Of a DNA stretch of 7,386 nt, positions 1-6,352 are shown one piece after another. Numbering within the stretch: position 1 is the stretch's first letter; every line of letters starts with the position of its first letter. The translations under genes and the position numbers were made by a program. The stretch is from Candidatus Aminicenantota bacterium (lineage in GTDB: Bacteria; Acidobacteriota; Aminicenantia; Aminicenantales; JAFGBC01), in assembly GCA_016933355.1 (NCBI GenBank), contig JAFGBC010000125.1, positions 1-7,386 on the forward strand, written 5' to 3'. The notes beneath the pieces were generated by a model, which worked only from the letters and a program-made list of their open reading frames with translations, was not told the DNA's origin and ran no database searches.

Positions 1-5
1 ACCGC

Positions 6-34
6 ACTTTAGACAAATTCTCCGCCTTTGTCAA
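6..34 (-). promoter_or_regulatory. Candidate sigma-70 promoter firing leftward out of the window
   Basis: On the minus strand TTGACA (34-29, a full match to the -35 consensus) is followed by a 17-base spacer and TAAAGT (11-6, four of six for -10). It would transcribe a gene beyond the left edge, just downstream of the nitrilase gene. A 6-bp perfect inverted repeat, GACAAA (12-17) and TTTGTC (27-32) with 9 bases between, overlaps the -35 and spacer and could be an operator. The target gene is not visible, so this rests on consensus match alone. Confidence 0.45.
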
Positions 35-35
35 C

Positions 36-49
36 GACGCCCGGGCGTC
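36..49. repeat. Perfect 14-bp palindrome at the nitrilase stop codon
   Basis: GACGCCCGGGCGTC is fully self-complementary and overlaps the TGA stop of the nitrilase gene (50-48). As RNA it could form a 5-bp stem with a CCGG loop. No U-run follows on the minus strand, so it is not a standard intrinsic terminator. It lies just upstream of the leftward promoter's -35. In such GC-rich DNA it may be chance. Confidence 0.35.
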
Positions 50-872
50 ATCCGCCGAGCTTCAGGCGGCGGTAGAAGGACGGGCGCCGGTCGGGAAGGA
101 AATGACGGCGGGCCGGCGACGCGCGAAGACGCGTCCGATCGCAGTCGGCGAGAAGGACGCCTTCCCGGCCGCGCGGGGCGCGGGCGATGATCGACCCGTC
201 CGGGCCGGCGACGAAGGATTCTCCCGCGAAACGGAGGCCGCCCTCCCTCCCCACCCGGTTGGCCAAGGCTCCGAAATAACCGTTCTGGAAGGCGGCGACG
301 CGCACCTCGGCCTCGAACAGACCGGCCGGCCACTCGCCGACGACGCCCGCCTGGGGGATGACGACGATCTCGGCCCCGGCCAGGGCCAGCCCCCGCATGT
401 ATTCGGGGAAATGGCGGTCGTAGCAGATACAGACGCCGACGCGGCCGACGCGCGTCTTGACGACGAGGTCCGTGTCCGCGGCCGGCGCGTAATAGCCGCG
501 CTCGCGGAAACCCGGCCCGTCCATGATATGGACCATGCGGGTGATTCCGCGGAGCGACCCGTCGGCGTCGATGACGGGCGAGGCGTCGTAGGTGCGGCCG
601 GCGCGCCGTTCAAACAGGTTCAGGACGACGACGACTCCAGCTCGGGCGGCCTCTGCGGCGAAGCGGTCCGTCGTCGGACCCGGGATCGGTTCGGCCAGGG
701 CCAGCGCCCGCGCGGTGGCCCGCCGCCGCGGCAGAAACGGCAGGAAGGCAAGCTCGGGAAAGACGACCAAATCGGCGCCGGCCCGGGCCGCCGTCCAGAA
801 CGCGTCGAGCCCGCGAGCGAGGTTGGCAGCCGGGTTCCGGGACGCCTTGACCTGGACGAGCGCGATCTTCAT
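48..872 (-). CDS. Nitrilase-superfamily carbon-nitrogen hydrolase (amidase type), catalytic Lys position is Met
   Basis: A 274-residue cytosolic enzyme spanning one full CN-hydrolase domain, the usual length for the family, which hydrolyses amides, carbamoyl compounds or nitriles. The catalytic Glu is E40 in FPE and the nucleophile is C150 in GVCICYDRHFPE. E124 in GFRERGYY fits the second structural Glu. The motif that normally reads YRKxH, carrying the catalytic Lys, reads TRMVHI here, so M113 takes the Lys place (codon 536-534 is ATG). The rest is well conserved, including VIPQAG, EAEVRVAAFQNGYF and FAGESFV, so this is not an obvious decayed gene. From memory, a clade of related hydrolases shares the TRMVH form. 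The start is the ATG at 872. No Shine-Dalgarno is visible, and a promoter ends just upstream, suggesting a leaderless message. It is monocistronic here and divergent from the 1039 gene. The substrate is unknown; N-carbamoylputrescine amidase-like or omega-amidase-like roles are possible. Confidence 0.9.
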   Translation of the reverse strand: MKIALVQVKASRNPAANLARGLDAFWTAARAGADLVVFPELAFLPFLPRRRATARALALAEPIPGPTTDRFAAEAARAGVVVVLNLFERRAGRTYDASPVIDADGSLRGITRMVHIMDGPGFRERGYYAPAADTDLVVKTRVGRVGVCICYDRHFPEYMRGLALAGAEIVVIPQAGVVGEWPAGLFEAEVRVAAFQNGYFGALANRVGREGGLRFAGESFVAGPDGSIIARAPRGREGVLLADCDRTRLRASPARRHFLPDRRPSFYRRLKLGG

Positions 873-878
873 GCCGAT

Positions 879-907
879 ATCTTAGTCCAGCCGCCCGTTC
901 GCTTCAA
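879..907 (-). promoter_or_regulatory. Candidate promoter of the nitrilase gene, probably leaderless
   Basis: On the minus strand TTGAAG (907-902), a 17-base spacer and TAAGAT (884-879) give a four-of-six match at each box with ideal spacing. The -10 ends six bases before the ATG at 872, so transcription should begin at or next to the start codon. This fits the absence of a ribosome binding site. Confidence 0.45.
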
Positions 908-915
908 GACGGTTC

Positions 916-927
916 GCGGCTAGCCGC
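916..927. repeat. Perfect 12-bp palindrome upstream of the nitrilase promoter
   Basis: GCGGCTAGCCGC is fully self-complementary and contains the tetramer CTAG. It is centred about 49 bases upstream of the predicted nitrilase transcription start and lies in the divergent region between two genes. It could be a regulator site, but no known consensus is recognised and GC-rich chance is possible. Confidence 0.3.
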
Positions 928-982
928 AAAGGGTGAAGGGGAGCGGAGAGAATATCCCCCCCGCCCTCATCGGCCCCGATTA

Positions 983-1011
983 TTGACGCCGCGCCGGGGC
1001 TGAATTATCGT
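983..1011 (+). promoter_or_regulatory. Candidate promoter of the 1039 outer-membrane-type gene
   Basis: TTGACG (983-988), a 17-base spacer and TATCGT (1006-1011) match the -35 at five of six and the -10 at four of six. A start near 1018 would leave a leader of about 20 bases. That leader contains GAAGGA (1021-1026), a Shine-Dalgarno-like run set rather far (12 bases) from the ATG. Confidence 0.5.
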
Positions 1012-1038
1012 GAGGGTCCCGAAGGAACGCCGTTATCC

Positions 1039-1602
1039 ATGAAGCGCTCTGGAGCCTTCCTCGTCCTTGCCATCCTGGCGACGGCGGGCGCCTGGGCGGC
1101 CGCCCCGTCCCGGATCATCGGCAAGTACGCCCAATTTCGCCCTTCGACGGACCCCCTCAAGTCCGAATACGGGACCTCGATGGGCTACGGCGGAGAAATC
1201 AACATCAGCCTCTCGAACTACGTGGACCTCTGGTTCGGCGCGATGCATCACCCCCAGCAATACAACGTCCGCGCCGACACCCGAGCCTCGCTGACGCCCG
1301 TCGAGGCCGGGATCAAGGTCAAGATTCCCGTCCCCGTCCTGGGAACGCCGTACTTCGGGGCGGGCGCCGTCTACGCCACTTACGCGCAAAAGGCGGCCGG
1401 GGTCGAATCCAGCGCCAACGGCCTCGGCTATTGCGTCCAGGCCGGGATCGTCATCCCGCCCTGCTCGGGGCGCGCCTGCAGCAAGGCGATCTTCTCGCTC
1501 GACCTGTTCCTGAACTATAGCAAGTGCGAGGTCGACCTCGGGGGCCGGCCTCTCGACGTCGGCGGCCTCCGGGTCGGCGTCGGCTGGGGCTTCGGGTTCT
1601 AG
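1039..1602 (+). CDS. Secreted small beta-barrel-like protein, probably outer membrane, function unknown
   Basis: A 187-residue protein not recognised as a named family. Residues 1-20 are a clear Sec signal peptide: a KR start, a hydrophobic core, then AWA with cleavage likely before AAP. The mature part is about 165 residues with alternating polar/nonpolar stretches rich in Gly and aromatics (GYGGEINISLSNYVDLWFG, PYFGAGAVYATYA, LRVGVGWGFGF). It ends in Phe, as outer-membrane barrel proteins usually do for recognition by the BAM machinery. The length suits an eight-strand barrel of the OmpA/OmpW kind; that is inference. Four Cys (132, 142, 147, 163) are unusual for such a protein, and 142 and 147 bracket a short loop that could be disulfide-closed. 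It is transcribed alone from its own promoter, diverging from the nitrilase gene and ending in a stop that overlaps the convergent peptidase gene. No functional link to its neighbours is evident. Confidence 0.8.
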   Translation: MKRSGAFLVLAILATAGAWAAAPSRIIGKYAQFRPSTDPLKSEYGTSMGYGGEINISLSNYVDLWFGAMHHPQQYNVRADTRASLTPVEAGIKVKIPVPVLGTPYFGAGAVYATYAQKAAGVESSANGLGYCVQAGIVIPPCSGRACSKAIFSLDLFLNYSKCEVDLGGRPLDVGGLRVGVGWGFGF

Positions 1603-1615
1603 TCGCCCCGACCCG
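1570..1615. repeat. 8-bp inverted repeat spanning the convergent gene ends
   Basis: CGGGTCGG (1570-1577) and CCGACCCG (1608-1615) are perfect complements separated by 30 bases that include both overlapping stop codons. A stem could form in either transcript, but no U-run follows on either side. It is a weak candidate for a shared transcription end signal and may be chance in GC-rich coding DNA. Confidence 0.25.
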
Positions 1616-2996
1616 TGGCCCCTTCCACCTCCGCGACCGTCTTGGGGATCGGCCGCCCCAGGACGCGCCGGCCGTCGGCCGTAACCAGAACGTCGTCCTC
1701 GATCCGGATCCCGCCGAAATCGCGGTAGCCTTCGACCTTCCCGTAGTCGATGAAATCGGCGAACTTGCGCGCTTTCCGCCATTTGTCGATCAGGGGCGGG
1801 ATGAAGTAGACGCCGGGCTCGACCGTGAGCACGAACCCGGGCTCGAGCTCCCGGGCCAAACGGAGATAAGCGAGGCCGAACTGGGAGCTGCGCTTCAGCC
1901 TGTCGGTGTAGCCGACCAGGGTTTCGCCGATGTCCTCCATGTCGTGGACGTCGAGGCCCATCATATGGCCGAGTCCGTGGGGGAAGAACAGGGCGTGGGC
2001 GCCGGCCCGGACGGCCTCCGCCGGATCCCCCGTCATCAGCCCCAGCCCTTTCAGCCCGGCCGCGACGGCCCGGGCCGCTTCGAGGTGCACGTCGCGGTAT
2101 TTGACGCCGGGCTTGATCGCGCGGATGGCGGTCTCCTGGGCTTCGAGGACGACCTCGTAGACCTCTTTCTGGCGGGGCGCGAACCGCCCGCCGACCGGGA
2201 TCGTCCGCGTGATGTCCGAAGCGTAGCCGGACGGCGCTTCAGCGCCGGAATCATCGACGAGGAGGCGCCCCTCCGTCAGGACGTTATGGTAGCCGTGATT
2301 GTGGAGGATCTGGCCGTTGACGGTCACGATCGAGGGGAAGGCGGTCCGGCAGCCGCGGCCGAGGGCGATGCCCTCGATCCGGCCCATGACGTCGTACTCG
2401 TGAAGGCCGGGCCGGACCATGGCCATGGCCGCGAGATACATTTCACGGGTCACGTCCAAGGCGCGCTCGATCTCGTCGACCTCGGCCGGGCTCTTGACCG
2501 AGCGCTGGGCGATGACGGCCAGGCTCAAGGCTTGGGAGGCCCTGGCCTTGACGGCCTTGAGCGGCAGGCCGAGCCAGCCGGACAGCTTGCGGACGGTTTC
2601 GGCGCGGTAAGGGGGCAGGAAATGGATCTTGCGCCTATTGGCTTTGGCCTTGAGGAGGACGGACTCGAGCTTAGCCGGGGGCCGCGTCGTCCCGACGCCG
2701 ACCAGGGCCGCCCGCTCCTTCACCGTCGGCAGGTCGCCCATCCAGATCACGTCCTCGAGGCTGATGTCGTCGCCGAAGAGAATCTCCTTGCCGGCGTCGA
2801 CGTCGAGGACGCCGACCCAGCCCGGCTGGGCGAGACCGAAAAAGTAAAGGAACGAGCTGTCCTGCCGGAAGGGGTAGGTGTTGGCGGGATAGTTCATCGG
2901 ACTCTCGTCGTTGCCGGGCAAGAGCACGAGGCCAGACCCGAGCTGGGCCATGAGGCGCTTGCGCCGCTCGACGTAAACGTTGGGTTCAAACATCAT
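1599..2996 (-). CDS. M24B metallopeptidase, Xaa-Pro aminopeptidase / prolidase type
   Basis: A cytosolic, two-metal peptidase of 465 residues that removes the residue before proline (PepP-like) or splits Xaa-Pro dipeptides (PepQ-like); the sequence does not settle which. Residues about 5-150 are the N-terminal aminopeptidase-P domain, with the typical PFRQDSSFLYFFGL. The C-terminal pita-bread domain carries all five metal ligands: D249 (DDSGAE), D261 (SDITRT), H344 (HGLGHMMGLDVHD), E393 (TVEPGVYF) and E433 (GGIRIEDD). Two ATG codons stand in tandem. The AGGAGG at 3004-2999 is only 2 bases from the first but 5 from the second, so translation may begin at 2993. It lies 80 bases after the glycyl radical enzyme gene in the same direction, with a promoter in the gap. 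Next to a HypD-like dehydratase, release of proline or hydroxyproline from peptides is a sensible role (inference). Its stop overlaps the stop of the convergent 1039 gene. Confidence 0.93.
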   Translation of the reverse strand: MMFEPNVYVERRKRLMAQLGSGLVLLPGNDESPMNYPANTYPFRQDSSFLYFFGLAQPGWVGVLDVDAGKEILFGDDISLEDVIWMGDLPTVKERAALVGVGTTRPPAKLESVLLKAKANRRKIHFLPPYRAETVRKLSGWLGLPLKAVKARASQALSLAVIAQRSVKSPAEVDEIERALDVTREMYLAAMAMVRPGLHEYDVMGRIEGIALGRGCRTAFPSIVTVNGQILHNHGYHNVLTEGRLLVDDSGAEAPSGYASDITRTIPVGGRFAPRQKEVYEVVLEAQETAIRAIKPGVKYRDVHLEAARAVAAGLKGLGLMTGDPAEAVRAGAHALFFPHGLGHMMGLDVHDMEDIGETLVGYTDRLKRSSQFGLAYLRLARELEPGFVLTVEPGVYFIPPLIDKWRKARKFADFIDYGKVEGYRDFGGIRIEDDVLVTADGRRVLGRPIPKTVAEVEGATGRGD

Positions 2997-2998
2997 AT

Positions 2999-3004
2999 CC
3001 TCCT
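2999..3004 (-). promoter_or_regulatory. Ribosome binding site of the M24 peptidase
   Basis: AGGAGG on the minus strand is a full Shine-Dalgarno. The gap is 2 bases to the first ATG (2996) and 5 to the second (2993), which favours the second ATG as the true start. Confidence 0.7.
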
Positions 3005-3032
3005 CGCTGCGGAGTCTGTCCGTTCCTGGCTA

Positions 3033-3061
3033 GTTATATCAGAGGCGCGGCGCGCTGGCAA
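3033..3061 (-). promoter_or_regulatory. Strong candidate sigma-70 promoter for the peptidase gene
   Basis: On the minus strand TTGCCA (3061-3056), a 17-base spacer and TATAAC (3038-3033) match the consensus at five of six in both boxes with ideal spacing. A start near 3026 would give a leader of about 30 bases holding the AGGAGG site. It lies just after the glycyl radical enzyme stop (3079-3077), so the peptidase can be expressed independently of the upstream operon. Confidence 0.6.
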
Positions 3062-3076
3062 CCGGCCGCCGTCCGC

Positions 3077-5440
3077 CTAGACCGAGACGTGCTCGGTCCG
3101 GCGGATGATCTCGTCCTGGAGCGTCCGCCCCAGGTCGATGAAGTAGTCGCTGTAGCCGGCGACGCGCACGATGAGGTCCCGGTACTGATCCGGATGCCGC
3201 TGGGCGTCGCGCAGGATATCGGCGCTGACGACGTTGAACTGGATGTGATGGCCGTCGAGCTTGAAGTAGGAGCGGACGAGCGCGAGGAGGCCGTCGACTC
3301 CCCGGCCGTCGGACAGGAGCTGGGGCGTGAACTTTTGGTTGAGGAGAGTGCCGCCGGTGCGGACGTGATCCATCTTGGCCACCGAGCTGAGGACGGCCGT
3401 CGGCCCCTGCCGGTCGGCGCCCTGGACCGGGGACACGCCCTCGGAGAGCGGCTCGCCGGCTTTTCGCCCGTCCGGGGTCGCGCCGCTGACCATTCCGAAG
3501 TAGACATGAACGGTCGTCGGCAGCAAGTTGATCCGGTAGACGCCGCCCTTGGTGTTGGGGCGGCCGTTGACGGCATCGTAATAGAGCTCGAACACCCGTT
3601 TCATGCTGTCGTCGGCATAATCGTCGTCGTTCCCGTACTTGGGCGTCTTGTGGAGGAGTCGCTGACGGAGAGTCTCGGCGCCCTTGAAATTCCGGCCGAG
3701 CGCCCGGAGGACATCCTTGAAGGCAACCGTCTTCTTGTCGAAGACGTGATAGCGGAGGGCGGTCAGGGCGTCGCTGATCGTCCCCAGCCCGACCCCCTGG
3801 ATATAGGACGTGTTGTAGCGGGCGCCGCCGTCGTGATAGTCGCGGCCGCGGGCGATGCAGTCGTCGATGAGAAGGGACAGGTAGGGCGTCGGCATATACT
3901 CGGCGTAGATCCGTTCGATCACGGCGTTGCCGCGGATCTTGATGTCGACGAAGCGGCGGACCTGGCGGGCATAGGCGTCTAACAGAACGTCGAAAGAGGC
4001 GAACGACGCCGGGTCGCCGGTCCGGAGGCCGATCGCTTTCCCGGTCCGCGGATCGACTCCGTCGTTCAATGTGATTTCGAGAATCTTGGGCAGGTTGAAG
4101 TATCCGGTCAGGTTGTAGTTTTCGCGGCCGAAGACCCCGACCTCGACGCATCCGCTCGAGCCGCCGCGCCGGGCGTCCTCCAGGGTCTTGCCCTGGCGGA
4201 GGAGCTCCTCGACGATGAGGTCGGCGTTGAAGAACGAGGGCTGGCCGAAGCCGGTCTTGAGGATCTCGATCGCCCGCCGGACGAAGCGGTCGGGATTGCG
4301 CCGACTGATTTGGACGGAGGAGCTGGGCTGAAGGAGGCGCATCTCCTCGATGACGTCGAGGAGCAGGTAGGTCATATCGCTCACGGCGTCGTTGCCCTCG
4401 GGCGTCAGGCCGCCGAGGTTGATCTGGCAGAAGTCGGTGTAGGTCGCGCTCTCCTCGGCCGTGACGCCGACTTTGGGCGGGGCGGGCTGGTTGTTGAACT
4501 TGATCCAGAAGGCCTGGAGGAGCTCCCGGGCGGCGTCCTCCGTCAGACGGCCGGAGGCGAGGCCGTCCCGATAAAAGGGCGCCAGGTGCTGGTCGAGCTT
4601 GCCGGGGTTGAAGGAATCCCAGGTGTTGAGCTCGCTGATGACGCCGAGATGGACGAACCAGTAGGACTGGAGGGCCTCCCAGAAATCGCGCGGGGCGCGG
4701 GCCGGGACGCGGGCGCAGACGTCGGCGATGCGCAGGAGCTCCTTTTTCCGCCGCGGGTCCTTCGCCTTGAGGGCGAGCGCTCGGGCCTTCTCGGCGTGAC
4801 GTTCGGCGAGCCTGATCAGGGCGTCGGCGGCCACGTCCATCGCCCGCAGCTCCTCCCTTTTGCTAAGGGCGTCCGGGTCCCGTTCGAAGTCGAGCCCGGC
4901 CAGGGCGGCCGCGATCTCCGCTTTGAAGGCGAGGAAGCCCCGGCCGTAGATCTTGTCGTCGAGCACGGTATGGCCGGGCGCCCGCTGCTCCATGAACTCG
5001 GTGAAGACGCCGGCGTCGTAAGCGTCCTTCCACTCGGGCGTCATCTCCTCCATGATCTTCTCGCGGATGGTCCGGCCCTTCCAGAAGGGGATGATCCGCT
5101 CCTTGTAGAGGCGGCGCGTCTCGGGGCTGACCTTGAAGGAAACCTTCTCCCGGCTGTTCAGGATATCCAGGTCCTGAAGGCTGTGGACGGTGATCTCGGG
5201 AAAGGTCGGCGTCGCCTTGGGGGCGGGTCCGCGCTCGCCGACGATCAGCTCCCCGTCGCCGATGTAGACCGTTTTTCGCTCGCAGAAGTGCTGAAAGGCC
5301 AGCGCCCGCTTCATGGGGGCGGACAGGGTCGTCGACCGGCAGTCCTCGTAGAACTCGGTCATGAGCAGGGCCCGCTCCGGGTCGAGCGACGTGCGCGTCT
5401 TCAGGCTTTGTTCGCGGAGCTTCCGGATGCGTTCGTTCAT
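3077..5440 (-). CDS. hypD: Glycyl radical enzyme, most like trans-4-hydroxy-L-proline dehydratase
   Basis: A 787-residue cytosolic enzyme with the pyruvate-formate-lyase-like domain from about residue 5 to 640 and the glycine radical domain after it. The thiyl cysteine and general base are C431 and E433 in SSGCVE, the CxE form of the eliminase/dehydratase group. The radical glycine is G762 in RVAGYSDYF. Aligned by eye to C. difficile HypD as I remember it (offset of three), H157, S331, D336, F337, Y447 and T642 match HypD H160, S334, D339, F340, Y450 and T645. Long stretches such as EQRAPGHTV, KFNNQPAPPKVG and KYGNDDDYAD also look alike. The Asp that follows the CxE in glycerol/propanediol dehydratases is Leu (L444) here. 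Expected reaction: hydroxyproline to pyrroline-5-carboxylate plus water. The ATG lies 3 bases after the activase stop, with AAAGGAG 8 bases upstream. Radical enzyme class is near certain; the substrate is inferred. The symbol also names an unrelated hydrogenase maturation gene. Confidence 0.85.
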   Translation of the reverse strand: MNERIRKLREQSLKTRTSLDPERALLMTEFYEDCRSTTLSAPMKRALAFQHFCERKTVYIGDGELIVGERGPAPKATPTFPEITVHSLQDLDILNSREKVSFKVSPETRRLYKERIIPFWKGRTIREKIMEEMTPEWKDAYDAGVFTEFMEQRAPGHTVLDDKIYGRGFLAFKAEIAAALAGLDFERDPDALSKREELRAMDVAADALIRLAERHAEKARALALKAKDPRRKKELLRIADVCARVPARAPRDFWEALQSYWFVHLGVISELNTWDSFNPGKLDQHLAPFYRDGLASGRLTEDAARELLQAFWIKFNNQPAPPKVGVTAEESATYTDFCQINLGGLTPEGNDAVSDMTYLLLDVIEEMRLLQPSSSVQISRRNPDRFVRRAIEILKTGFGQPSFFNADLIVEELLRQGKTLEDARRGGSSGCVEVGVFGRENYNLTGYFNLPKILEITLNDGVDPRTGKAIGLRTGDPASFASFDVLLDAYARQVRRFVDIKIRGNAVIERIYAEYMPTPYLSLLIDDCIARGRDYHDGGARYNTSYIQGVGLGTISDALTALRYHVFDKKTVAFKDVLRALGRNFKGAETLRQRLLHKTPKYGNDDDYADDSMKRVFELYYDAVNGRPNTKGGVYRINLLPTTVHVYFGMVSGATPDGRKAGEPLSEGVSPVQGADRQGPTAVLSSVAKMDHVRTGGTLLNQKFTPQLLSDGRGVDGLLALVRSYFKLDGHHIQFNVVSADILRDAQRHPDQYRDLIVRVAGYSDYFIDLGRTLQDEIIRRTEHVSV

Positions 5441-5443
5441 GGC

Positions 5444-6352
5444 TCAATCTCCTTTGTCGACCTCCAACCCCAGAGACGCGTACCGCCGGCGGACGCGCTC
5501 CATGTCGGCCGCGGTTTGAAACGGGAAGACGCGCCCCACCCTCCCGCGCAGCAGGCGTCGGCTCTTGACGCAGCCCAGGCGGTGGTAGAGCAGCAGACGG
5601 ACCGGAGGCGGGCTGTCCAGGGATTTCAGGAACGCGGCGGTGCGGACGATGTTGTCTTCGTCGTCGTTGACGCCCGGGACGACGGGGATGCGGACAACGA
5701 CCCGGGCTCCGGACCGGACCAGGCGCTTGATGTTGTCGAGGATCAAGGCGTTGTCCGCCCCCGTCAGCTTGAGATGCTTGGCGGCGTCCATGACCTTCAG
5801 GTCATAGAGGAATAGGTCGGTCAGGGGTTCGATCCGCTCCAGGATTTCATACGGAACGTAGCCGCAGGTATCGACGGCCGTGGCGAGGCCGCGGTCCCGG
5901 CAGGCCTTGAGCATCTCCTCGAGAAATTCGGGCTGGGCGAGCGGCTCCCCTCCCGAGAAGGTGACGCCTCCCCCCGACTCCTCGAAGAAGACGGCGTCCC
6001 GGGCGGCTTCGGCGACGGCGTCCGCGGCGGAGATGCGGCGCCCGGCGAGCTCGAGCGCGCCCGTCGGACAAACCTCGGCGCAGGCGCCGCAGGACCGGCA
6101 GGCCCCGGCGTCGACACGCACCCGGCCGGCCTTCTTGCGGATCGCTTTCTCGGGACAGGCGGAGAGGCAGGCGCGGCATTCGGCCAGACAGCGCTCGGGA
6201 CGGACGACAAGCTCGGGGTCGCCGAGTTGGCCCTCGGGGTTGTGGCACCACAGGCAGCGGAGCGGGCAGCCTTTGAGAAAGACGGTCGTCCTGATGCCCG
6301 GCCCGTCGTGGAGGGCATAGCGCTGGACGTCGAAGACGACCCCTGTGCTCAT
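5444..6352 (-). CDS. Glycyl radical enzyme activase (radical SAM)
   Basis: A 302-residue iron-sulfur enzyme that uses S-adenosylmethionine to abstract hydrogen from the glycine of the partner enzyme encoded next. The radical SAM cluster is bound by C29, C33 and C36 in KGCPLRCLWCHNPE. A ferredoxin-like insert follows with two 4-Cys sets: C55, C59, C62, C66 and C85, C88, C91, C95. This insert is typical of activases for CxE-type radical enzymes and absent from the simpler PflA. GGEP, which contacts SAM, is at 134-137. YHRLG near residue 256 is also usual. The start is the ATG at 6352, which overlaps the regulator's stop as ATGA. A longer frame begins at 6439, but its extra 29 residues lie inside the regulator gene and look unlike the family start, VFDVQRYALHDGPGIRT. 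No strong ribosome site precedes it, so translation is probably coupled to the regulator. The pairing with the adjacent radical enzyme is very likely. Confidence 0.95.
   Translation of the reverse strand: MSTGVVFDVQRYALHDGPGIRTTVFLKGCPLRCLWCHNPEGQLGDPELVVRPERCLAECRACLSACPEKAIRKKAGRVRVDAGACRSCGACAEVCPTGALELAGRRISAADAVAEAARDAVFFEESGGGVTFSGGEPLAQPEFLEEMLKACRDRGLATAVDTCGYVPYEILERIEPLTDLFLYDLKVMDAAKHLKLTGADNALILDNIKRLVRSGARVVVRIPVVPGVNDDEDNIVRTAAFLKSLDSPPPVRLLLYHRLGCVKSRRLLRGRVGRVFPFQTAADMERVRRRYASLGLEVDKGD
5449..5455 (-). promoter_or_regulatory. Ribosome binding site of the glycyl radical enzyme
   Basis: AAAGGAG on the minus strand sits 8 bases before the ATG at 5440, inside the last codons of the activase gene. 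It gives the enzyme its own strong initiation site, consistent with more enzyme than activase being made from one message. Confidence 0.75.

Noticed and set aside
102..923. Plus-strand open frame of 273 codons opposite the nitrilase
   Set aside because: It is a mirror of a conserved enzyme gene, rich in Asp/Gly/Arg, with no domain and no plausible ribosome site.
2997..3076. Intrinsic terminator after the radical enzyme gene
   Set aside because: Only short GC-rich self-complementarity (GCGCGCCGCGC-like) is present, with no stable stem followed by a U-run.
1524..3080. Long plus-strand open frame of 518 codons opposite the peptidase gene
   Set aside because: It is antisense to a peptidase with all five metal ligands and has low-complexity Arg/Gly/Asp-rich composition typical of GC-rich shadow frames.
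3077..5440. Pyruvate formate-lyase, glycerol/propanediol dehydratase or benzylsuccinate synthase identity for the radical enzyme
   Set aside because: There is no Cys-Cys pair as in pyruvate formate-lyase. The CxE motif excludes the succinate synthases. The Asp used by diol dehydratases is replaced by Leu while HypD-type residues are present.
4310..5815. Long plus-strand open frame of 501 codons opposite the radical enzyme and activase
   Set aside because: It crosses the junction of two well-identified minus-strand genes and shows no recognisable motif.
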